Positions 1-4,408 of a stretch of 6,620 bases of DNA are shown here, in pieces. The stretch comes from a candidate division WWE3 bacterium CG_4_9_14_3_um_filter_43_9 (GTDB lineage Bacteria; Patescibacteriota; CPR3; GCA-002780085). Each line of letters starts with the position of its first letter. Position 1 is the stretch's first letter. The position numbers were made by a program, and so were the translations under genes. Location of the stretch: NCBI GenBank assembly GCA_002791435.1, contig PFXB01000102.1:1-6620 (forward strand), in the 5' to 3' direction. The notes beneath the pieces are model-generated. The model did no database searches. It had not been told where the DNA came from and worked only from the letters and a program-made list of their open reading frames with translations.

Positions 1-64
1 TCCGGTTATAAACAAGTTTGTTTTCTTTCAGAAAATAGCACCACGGCGTAAAGCCTATGGGAAT

Positions 65-880
65 CTATAATTCTGCCTGCAAGTCAGGATTTTCAAGATT
101 GTCGTCTACTTCTTCGTGCCCAAGGTCAAGATGCGCATCTTCTAAAAGTGCATTGTCTTCTGAATTTTTTTCATCAAATTCTTCCTCAGTTGAAGCCTGA
201 ATTCCTGGTTGCTCAGAAATAAGAGAGAGAAAATCCTCTTTTAAAAAAGAGCGGTATTGACGTTTACTTCCGATAGGAAAAGAAGTAATATCTTTCAGTT
301 GCGGATCTTTTTTTATCTCACGGATGAAGATTTTAGGTTTATTGTTTTCCAAAGACATGATGTATGCCCGGTATTTATTGCCCATCCGCATGAGTTTTCC
401 CAAATATTGACTAAAATTTTTATCGAAAGTACCAACGATTTGATTATTTTTTGAAAGTAAAATTAAAGATCCTCTATTCTGATGAAGTAAGATTGCGTCT
501 CCCACATTTAAATTAGCGAGAACGTCTGCATTTGCCTGATCTAAAAAAAGAGTTTTAGTTTTTCCGGGTTCTTCTAAAAAAAGATTGGGATCAATCGGCG
601 GATATGAATTTTGAGCCAGGTTTTTAGATATGCAATTTTTGAGGTTTTTATGGGCGATAGTATTATAGGGATCGATTTTGAGAACTAAGCGATAGGTTTT
701 TTGGGCTTTCTTGATTTGTCCTTTACGCGAATAGGCCGTCGCTAAACGATTTAAAGCATTAATATCACGGGGATTAAGAGTCAAGATTTGTTGGTTAAAA
801 ACAACAGCTTGATCCCAGTTATTTTCTAAAGCCGCTTGAATGGCCTTTTTTTCCAAATCTTCAACTTTGATTGAGTCCAT
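65..880 (-). CDS. TPR-repeat protein with possible HIRAN-like middle domain and acidic C-terminal tail
   Basis: This 271-residue protein has no signal peptide or membrane segment and is probably cytoplasmic. Residues about 12-85 form tetratricopeptide-type helical hairpins. The clearest unit is about 38-71, ending in the typical D-P, and the preceding one ends in N-P at 36-37. TPRs usually mediate protein-protein contacts. Residues about 110-190 look like a small beta-rich domain with a V-G-x-F-D-x-x-x-x-x-x-L pattern near 149-160, followed by a G-x-x-Y-x-A-x-I strand. This faintly recalls HIRAN domains, which bind DNA ends, but I cannot confirm it. The last 41 residues contain 17 Asp or Glu and are probably disordered. 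The gene is divergent from yebC. I see no Shine-Dalgarno before the ATG, and the stop is TAG at 65-67. The TPR assignment is firm; the function is unknown. Confidence 0.85.
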   Translation of the reverse strand: MDSIKVEDLEKKAIQAALENNWDQAVVFNQQILTLNPRDINALNRLATAYSRKGQIKKAQKTYRLVLKIDPYNTIAHKNLKNCISKNLAQNSYPPIDPNLFLEEPGKTKTLFLDQANADVLANLNVGDAILLHQNRGSLILLSKNNQIVGTFDKNFSQYLGKLMRMGNKYRAYIMSLENNKPKIFIREIKKDPQLKDITSFPIGSKRQYRSFLKEDFLSLISEQPGIQASTEEEFDEKNSEDNALLEDAHLDLGHEEVDDNLENPDLQAEL

Positions 881-908
881 TATTTAAGAAAGCCACAAAT
901 CTGCAAGT

Positions 909-938
909 TTGTCAAGAGAGAAAAAGGTGTGGTATTAT
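909..938 (+). promoter_or_regulatory. Probable sigma70-type promoter of the yebC-ruvC unit
   Basis: TTGTCA at 909-914 (five of six consensus bases) is followed after 18 bases by TATTAT at 933-938 (five of six). It lies about 50 bases before the yebC ATG. The same stretch read on the minus strand gives a perfect TATAAT (939-934) and a perfect TTGACA (915-910), although these two are not correctly spaced with each other. One of them may serve the divergent TPR gene. The assignment rests only on consensus match and position. Confidence 0.5.
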
Positions 939-990
939 ATACTCAACTTCAATTAAATAAATTGCAAGTAAAAGAAAAGGATAAATTAAA

Positions 991-1749
991 ATGTCAGGTC
1001 ATTCTAAATGGTCGACTATTAAAAGGCAGAAAGAAAGTGCTGATAAAAAAAGAGGGCAAGCCTTTACTAAAATTGGAAGATCCATAACTTTGGTTGCCAA
1101 AAGTGGCACTGATCCTGAGACAAATTTCAAATTGCGTATGATAATTGAAAAAGCCAAGGCGGTTAATATGCCCAAGGCTAATATTGAAAGAATTTTAGAA
1201 AAAGTTCGCAAAGGTGGTGAAGGAGCTGGGCTAACCGAGATTTTACTTGAAGGATTCGCCTCGGATAAGGTCGCGATTCTAGTCGAAGCCACAACCGATA
1301 ATCCAAATCGGACCATCTCGGAACTTCGAAGTCTCTTTTCCAAAAACGGAGCCAGCCTGGGTGAGCGCGGTTCAGTTTCCCATTTTTTTAGCCAAGCGGG
1401 TTTAATTTTCGTGGCTAAGGATGGGCGTGCAACAGAAGCTGCGATGTTAGAATTGATGGATATTGGTGAAGTTGAGGATATTGAGGAGGTTGAAGGCGGT
1501 TTTGAAGTTTATACCAAGGTTGAGGCTTTACATGCGGTTAAGGTAGCCATAGAAGCCAAAAATTATCAGGTTCGCGAAGTCGAGATAATCTGGAAACCCA
1601 TAATTTTAGTGGAAGTGAAAGATCGAGAAAGAGCCTTGAGAATCTTAGATTTTTTGGAGACTCTTGAAGAGTGCGATGATGTTCAAAAGGTTTATTCTAA
1701 TTTAGATATTGCGGATGAAATTTTAAACCATGCTGATTTTGGGAATTGA
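991..1749 (+). CDS. yebC: YebC/TACO1 family protein
   Basis: At 252 residues this is normal length for the family. It starts with the hallmark M-S-G-H-S-K-W, continues with the conserved N-M-P-K-x-x-I-E-R-x helix (59-68), and carries the core block T-D-N-P-N-R-T through G-S-V-S-H-F-F (102-133). Family members have been described as transcriptional regulators. More recent work on YebC and mitochondrial TACO1 points to a translation role, helping ribosomes through difficult stretches such as polyproline. Which applies here cannot be read from the sequence. The ATG at 991 is preceded by AAAGGA (976-981) at nine bases, a reasonable ribosome binding site. The last 20 bases overlap ruvC, so the two are probably translated as a coupled pair. 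The stop is TGA. Nothing in the conserved motifs looks broken. Confidence 0.97.
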   Translation: MSGHSKWSTIKRQKESADKKRGQAFTKIGRSITLVAKSGTDPETNFKLRMIIEKAKAVNMPKANIERILEKVRKGGEGAGLTEILLEGFASDKVAILVEATTDNPNRTISELRSLFSKNGASLGERGSVSHFFSQAGLIFVAKDGRATEAAMLELMDIGEVEDIEEVEGGFEVYTKVEALHAVKVAIEAKNYQVREVEIIWKPIILVEVKDRERALRILDFLETLEECDDVQKVYSNLDIADEILNHADFGN

Positions 1750-2353
1750 TCCAGGAACTGCAACCACCGGTTACGGTTTAATACAAATCAGAAAAAATTC
1801 GGTTTCCGGCGGTCTGATTGCCGATGAGCGTAAGATTTTCAAAGTCATTGATTACGGTTGTTTGGTTACTTCGAATGAGTATTCAATGGGGGAGAGACTG
1901 AAAAAATTATACCATGAGCTTTCTGAGCTTTTAGAAAAACACAAACCCGATGTCTTGGCAATCGAACAGATCTTCTTTTTTTCCAATGCCAAAACTGTGA
2001 TGTCAGTCGGCCAGGCAAAGGGAATAGCCATGCTTGTGGCGGCACAAAAAAACATCCAAATCTATGAATACACCCCGCTCCAGATTAAGCTTGAGCTGAC
2101 AAACTATGGACGCGCTAAAAAACCTGAAGTCCAAAAAAGAGTAAAGCAAATCTTAGGAATCTCAGCCTTAAAGAAGGACAAGACGAAAAAATTTAAAGAC
2201 GGATATCATTTCGATGACGCCGCAGATGCTCTGGCGGTTGCGGTTTGCCATTCTTATAAAAATGGCGGGTTAAAGAAGATTCATCCGCACGCCAAAATAG
2301 CCAAAAAGAAAACAGAACAGAGCAGACCAAAGGAAAGAAGAAAAGATGGTTAG
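1730..2353 (+). CDS. ruvC: Crossover junction endodeoxyribonuclease RuvC
   Basis: RuvC is a dimeric Mg2+-dependent RNase H-fold nuclease that cuts Holliday junctions during recombination and fork repair. The N-terminal L-G-I-D-P-G-T-A-T-T-G-Y-G supplies Asp7, A-I-E-Q supplies Glu79, and the D-D-A-A-D-A-L-A block supplies Asp163 and Asp166, so all four catalytic acids are present. The length of 207 residues exceeds the usual 160-175. The excess comes from extra residues after strand 1 (about 21-35), a Lys-rich stretch before the last catalytic block (about 147-158) and a basic tail (about 181-207). The ATG lies inside yebC (20-base overlap) with no clear Shine-Dalgarno, which suggests translational coupling. 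The end overlaps the next gene by eight bases. ruvA and ruvB are not adjacent, unlike in many bacteria. Confidence 0.96.
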   Translation: MLILGIDPGTATTGYGLIQIRKNSVSGGLIADERKIFKVIDYGCLVTSNEYSMGERLKKLYHELSELLEKHKPDVLAIEQIFFFSNAKTVMSVGQAKGIAMLVAAQKNIQIYEYTPLQIKLELTNYGRAKKPEVQKRVKQILGISALKKDKTKKFKDGYHFDDAADALAVAVCHSYKNGGLKKIHPHAKIAKKKTEQSRPKERRKDG

Positions 2354-3128
2354 AATAGTCTTTCCATTGACCAAACGTCGCAAGATTATTTTAGTCTCGA
2401 TTCTGCTTACTCTTATTCTGTGGTTTATTCAGCAAAGTAAAATCAATCCGGCCTTATCAATCGGCGTGGTGGCGATCGTCGATTATTTTTTAACTTTTTG
2501 GGTTTTAGATTTTGATCTTAAGGATCAAGAATATCTTGCCCTTCCCATTTTAACTATCCTTTTCACCACCGCCATCATCCTTAATATCCCGATTATTGCC
2601 CAGTTAGGCTTTCCGTGGGTTGTTCCAATCCTTTCATTCTTAGGACTTTATCTGATGTTGCTGACCACCAATATTCTTAATATTTCAACCGTCAGACCCC
2701 TGCCCTTGGTAAGAGCTGCCTGGACAGCTCTGCATCTGATCTATTTTGGTTTAAGTTTTATGTTTATGAGCGCTATTTTCTGGTCTGGGTTTTCCTTGAT
2801 TCAAATTGTAGTTTTCAGTTTTATTATACCCTTTGTCTTATCCTATCCGGCTTATTATCTTTTAATCAACGAACTCAGTCGGGGAGGGCATCCTTTGTTA
2901 TATATGTTCTTATCAGGTTTAATTTTGGCCGAATTTGCCTTTGTCTTCATTTTTCTAAACCTTCCATTTTATGTAAAGTCGATTAGCTTAGGAGCAGTTT
3001 TTTATATAGTTACCGGGATTTTAGAGCATGATTTAAGAGCCAATATGTCTAAAGAAACTGCGACTGAATATATCGCAATTGCTCTTTTAGTTATCGCTGC
3101 TATTTTTTACCATCTCATCTTTTTTTAA
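2346..3128 (+). CDS. Polytopic membrane protein of unknown function
   Basis: I do not recognise this 260-residue protein. It is strongly hydrophobic, with about eight or nine predicted membrane segments near residues 13-29, 36-54, 64-82, 91-109, 126-144, 150-172, 184-205, 210-226 and 241-259. The N-terminus before the first segment is basic (K-R-R-K at 10-13), which favours an inside N-terminus. Few polar residues lie in the membrane segments. The most charged loops are at 55-62 (D-F-D-L-K-D-Q-E) and 227-241. No enzyme or transporter signature is visible to me. The ATG overlaps the ruvC stop by eight bases, and AAGGA at 2330-2334 lies eleven bases upstream, so it is probably the last gene of the yebC-ruvC unit. 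No convincing intrinsic terminator follows; there is only a weak 4-bp GCCA/TGGC stem at 3154-3166. Confidence 0.85.
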   Translation: MVRIVFPLTKRRKIILVSILLTLILWFIQQSKINPALSIGVVAIVDYFLTFWVLDFDLKDQEYLALPILTILFTTAIILNIPIIAQLGFPWVVPILSFLGLYLMLLTTNILNISTVRPLPLVRAAWTALHLIYFGLSFMFMSAIFWSGFSLIQIVVFSFIIPFVLSYPAYYLLINELSRGGHPLLYMFLSGLILAEFAFVFIFLNLPFYVKSISLGAVFYIVTGILEHDLRANMSKETATEYIAIALLVIAAIFYHLIFF

Positions 3129-3290
3129 GTTAAGGCGACCCACACGATCAACGGCCACTTAATGGCAAATTGCTAGAGTTTTCCCTTATTAACCAAGCCA
3201 CGATTTTCAGTCATCCTATGGTTCGATCTTCATGGAGAACTAAAGTTAAAGTCATTTGGTTTGTCCAAGAGACAGACAAGTGGTTGGGGA

Positions 3291-3328
3291 GGGGAGAGAA
3301 TAAAAATGTTTGTTTTTTAGACTTCCCC
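3291..3328 (+). repeat. Long imperfect hairpin with G/C base and A/T apex
   Basis: GGGGAG at 3291-3296 pairs with TTCCCC at 3323-3328 (one G-T wobble). After a small internal loop, TAAAAA at 3301-3306 pairs with the T-run 3314-3319, leaving a seven-base apical loop. In DNA terms it is an interrupted inverted repeat. It sits 160 bases past the membrane-protein stop, which is far for a terminator, and no T-run follows the outer stem. Confidence 0.4.
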
Positions 3329-3375
3329 GCCGGAGTTGATTTAAAGCCGTTTTTCGCTATATTGATCTAGTTTGA

Positions 3376-3401
3376 TATATTGCGTGGAACACGTAAATAT
3401 A
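3376..3401. repeat. Imperfect 26-base inverted repeat
   Basis: The two halves are TATATT-G-CGTG and, read on the other strand, TATATTTACGTG, around a GAA centre at 3386-3388. Apart from one bulged base and one G-T step, about ten positions pair. It could be a protein-binding dyad or an RNA hairpin. No flanking gene reads directly from it. Confidence 0.35.
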
Positions 3402-3469
3402 AAAAAACTATAGGGTAGAGGAGAGCAAAATCTTTGCAATTTAGGCTAATTGTTAAATTAAATGTACTC

Positions 3470-3478
3470 TGTGGATAA
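3470..3478 (-). promoter_or_regulatory. Exact DnaA-box 9-mer (single copy)
   Basis: The minus strand reads TTATCCACA, identical to the strong DnaA box consensus. It is the only perfect copy I found in the gap, and no near matches cluster around it. Origins normally contain several boxes and often lie near dnaA or dnaN, neither of which is here. A single copy may be chance or a regulatory DnaA site. Confidence 0.3.
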
Positions 3479-3519
3479 CTTCAGGGAGACTCGCTTTCCA
3501 GCGAGAGTTCCCTTCAAGT
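3478..3519 (+). repeat. Stepped stem-loop of about 15 base pairs
   Basis: Three helices stack. ACTT (3478-3481) pairs with AAGT (3516-3519), AGGGA (3483-3487) with TCCCT (3509-3513), and CTCGCT (3490-3495) with AGCGAG (3500-3505) around a TTCC tetraloop. Small internal loops separate them. This is the most regular hairpin in the region and looks like part of a structured RNA. No T-run follows, so it is not a standard intrinsic terminator. Confidence 0.45.
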
Positions 3520-3573
3520 GCCAAGAGGGTTTGAGAGGATCGAAAAAGAGGTTGGAAGAGCAAACGATTCATC

Positions 3574-3595
3574 CCTGCCTCGCTTATCAGGCGGG
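3574..3595. repeat. GC-rich 7-bp hairpin (REP-like)
   Basis: CCTGCCT (3574-3580) pairs with AGGCGGG (3589-3595), including one T-G pair, around an eight-base loop. It is markedly more GC-rich than its surroundings. It resembles the short palindromic units often dispersed between genes, but only one copy is present here, so a repeat family cannot be shown from this window. Confidence 0.35.
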
Positions 3596-3741
3596 CACGG
3601 GTAAAGTAAGTGGTCTTCTCGAACGATTATAAATAAAGAGAAATTTTTTTAGATTATCTTCATAAACAAAAACAAAAAACACACCTCTTTCTTCCCTAGG
3701 CTTTTCCTCCTTCGAGCAAAACACAAGTTTTTGAGAGTGAC

Positions 3742-3771
3742 TTGACAGAAAGGGGAGGAAAATTGTAACAT
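3742..3771 (+). promoter_or_regulatory. Candidate promoter inside the gene-free region
   Basis: A perfect TTGACA (3742-3747) is followed after 18 bases by TAACAT (3766-3771, four of six consensus bases). Transcription would begin near 3778, about 38 bases before the GTG of the small hydrophobic frame at 3816. The -10 element lies inside the palindrome at 3762-3788, so a repressor bound there would block it. Confidence 0.35.
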
Positions 3772-3788
3772 AAATTATGTCGTACAAT
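3762..3788. promoter_or_regulatory. 27-base imperfect palindrome, operator-like or recombination-site-like
   Basis: Inner arms ACATAA (3768-3773) and TTATGT (3775-3780) flank a single central base. Outer arms ATTGTA (3762-3767) and TACAAT (3783-3788) are also perfectly complementary, with two extra bases (CG) on the right. It overlaps the putative -10 box. The AACATAA/TTATGT halves recall XerD half-sites of dif (TTATGTTAAAT). A true dif has about six central bases between the half-sites, so an operator is at least as likely. Confidence 0.35.
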
Positions 3789-3815
3789 AAAACTTAAGCG
3801 ACATTATGGAGGGGT

Positions 3816-3965
3816 GTGAAGTTGGGGGACCGGATTTTTGTTTTTGTTGGTTTGAGTGCTTTTCATCTTTCTTTTTTATATTTTTTATTGTTTGAGTTCG
3901 GATTTGTTCTCTTAATTTTTTACTTATTTTTTGTTTTAAGTTTCAAACCCTCCCCTATCTTATAA
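3816..3965 (+). CDS. Possible 49-residue hydrophobic membrane peptide
   Basis: A GTG-started frame of 49 codons ends with TAA at 3963-3965. It begins M-K-L-G-D-R, then runs hydrophobic from about residue 7 to 43 with twelve Phe and a single acidic Glu27, and ends K-P-S-P-I-L. This could be one long membrane span or two short ones turning near Glu27-Gly29. GGAGG (3808-3812) lies three bases before the GTG and nine before an in-frame TTG at 3822, which may be the better start. A candidate promoter and palindrome lie upstream, and a hairpin (3977-3990) lies twelve bases after the stop. Small hydrophobic peptides of this kind occur among type I toxins and small membrane regulators. Against it, T-rich DNA rarely contains stops and automatically encodes Phe and Leu, and no homologue is recognised. 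Confidence 0.3.
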   Translation: MKLGDRIFVFVGLSAFHLSFLYFLLFEFGFVLLIFYLFFVLSFKPSPIL

Positions 3966-3976
3966 AGGTAAGAAAA

Positions 3977-3990
3977 GGGAAGAGCTTCCC
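3977..3990 (+). terminator. Short perfect hairpin after the small hydrophobic frame
   Basis: GGGAA (3977-3981) pairs with TTCCC (3986-3990) around GAGC. It begins twelve bases after the TAA at 3963-3965. No T-run follows, so intrinsic termination is doubtful. It may instead be an RNA-stabilising hairpin or chance. Confidence 0.25.
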
Positions 3991-4016
3991 GTAAGTCAAA
4001 TATACAGCTAGATTAC

Positions 4017-4072
4017 TCCAATTGAGTATATAAGCCGACCATAGACGTAAGTAGTCTAAAATATGAATTGGA
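4017..4072 (+). repeat. Nested stem-loop
   Basis: The outer stem TCCAATT (4017-4023) pairs perfectly with AATTGGA (4066-4072). Partial pairing continues through the ATA/TAT bases just inside it. An inner perfect stem TAGAC (4042-4046) with GTCTA (4054-4058) closes a seven-base loop. Two coaxial stems of this kind suggest folded RNA, but the AT-rich context makes chance pairing fairly easy. Confidence 0.35.
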
Positions 4073-4093
4073 TTTTCGAGCGTCAATTATTTC

Positions 4094-4147
4094 AGCTTGG
4101 GAAGCTTGATTTAAAGCCAAAAAGCCCCAGGATGGCCTTAAAATCGA
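4094..4147 (+). repeat. Two consecutive or alternative hairpins
   Basis: AGCTT (4094-4098) pairs with AAGCT (4102-4106) over a GGG loop. From T4106, the strand TTGATTTAAAGCC (4106-4118) pairs with 4134-4147, with one mismatch and one bulge, over a fifteen-base loop. The two stems share base 4106, so they are nearly adjacent or mutually exclusive at the join. The second stem contains the 13-base direct repeat also found at 3336-3348. Confidence 0.35.
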
Positions 4148-4259
4148 TTTAAAAATAAGAGAGCTAGATTTTTACCGTCTCCAGGGGATGAGAAGCGCGG
4201 GGTTTAAGTAAAAACAAGCGAAACTTAGCTTTTTATGAAAAAATGGGATAAGATAAAAG

Positions 4260-4387
4260 AACTTAAAACTCAAAGCTCAAAACTCGGCACTGAAGTCAAA
4301 GTCGGAGGGTCAAAAAGTCAAAAGTAACTCGTAACTTAAAACTCAAAAGTAAAATCAGAACTCAAAAGGCAAAGTTCAAAGGTCAAA
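4260..4387 (+). repeat. A-rich tract of degenerate nTCAAA repeats before the recombinase
   Basis: Nine nTCAAA motifs occur in about 120 bases: CTCAAA at 4269, 4276, 4342 and 4361; GTCAAA at 4295, 4309, 4317 and 4382; and TTCAAA at 4375. A 15-base segment, AACTTAAAACTCAAA, is repeated exactly at 4260-4274 and 4333-4347. The strand is strongly purine-biased with very few T-runs. The tract ends about 20 bases before the recombinase ATG. It could be slippage-generated low-complexity DNA, an iteron-like or arm-type protein-binding array, or an unstructured mRNA leader. Confidence 0.6.
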
Positions 4388-4408
4388 AAATTATAAAGAA
4401 AGTGAAAA

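Larger units (their letters stand above)
3129..4408. other. 1,280-base region without a recognised gene, rich in dyads and low-complexity tracts
   Basis: No protein family, tRNA, rRNA, tmRNA, SRP RNA or RNase P RNA core could be recognised on either strand. In order the region holds: a hairpin (3291-3328), an imperfect dyad (3376-3401), a small hairpin GCAAA-ATC-TTTGC (3425-3437), an exact DnaA-box 9-mer (3470-3478), a stepped hairpin (3478-3519), a GC-rich hairpin (3574-3595), a promoter-like pair with a palindrome (3742-3788), a T-rich hydrophobic frame (3816-3965), hairpins (3977-3990, 4017-4072, 4094-4147) and an A-rich repeated tract (4260-4387). It could be a structured noncoding RNA, a regulatory or origin-like region, or decayed mobile DNA. 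The sequence alone does not decide. Confidence 0.6.

Noticed and set aside
999..1343. Long minus-strand frame inside yebC
   Set aside because: It is antisense to a well-conserved gene, has no domain, and is a shadow of yebC codon bias. The same holds for frames antisense to ruvC (1852-2055), the TPR gene (257-454) and the MFS gene (5632-5949, 5888-6115), and for the out-of-frame 5843-6169.
1747..1749. Alternative genetic code (TGA as glycine), as in some candidate phyla
   Set aside because: TGA ends yebC at the expected family length and also ends the MFS gene, and the other genes contain no in-frame TGA.
3170..3370. 66-codon open frame starting with TTG past the membrane-protein gene
   Set aside because: It has no ribosome binding site and no recognisable family, and its internal ATG near 3219 is also unsupported. 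It overlaps a hairpin. Kept only as context for the 13-base repeat.
3615..3651. TTCTC...GAGAA stem followed by a T-run, as an intrinsic terminator
   Set aside because: It has only five weak pairs over a 17-base loop, and no gene ends nearby on the plus strand.
3587..3787. 66-codon minus-strand frame in the gap
   Set aside because: The product is low-complexity and basic with no domain. It begins inside the palindrome and ends in the GC-rich hairpin, so it is likely a chance frame.
3777..3797. Six-codon ATG frame right after the candidate promoter, as a leader peptide
   Set aside because: The purine-rich AGGGGAGGA is about 17 bases upstream, too far, and the start would coincide with the transcription start.
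3806..3895. 29-codon ATG frame overlapping the 49-codon hydrophobic frame
   Set aside because: Its ATG lies upstream of and overlaps the GGAGG, so it cannot use that site, and its Cys/Phe-rich product looks like T-rich translation noise.
4063..4152. 29-codon ATG frame with a fairly protein-like basic product
   Set aside because: It has no ribosome binding site, is very short and overlaps two hairpins. There is not enough support for a gene call.
3129..4408. tmRNA, RNase P RNA, SRP RNA, 6S RNA or tRNA in the gap
   Set aside because: GAGGAAA- and ACAGAAA-like strings near 3745-3760 are too close together and in the wrong order for RNase P. No tRNA-like T-arm pairs properly (the GGTTCGA near 3220 has no matching stem), and no SRP GGAAG/AGCAG core was seen.
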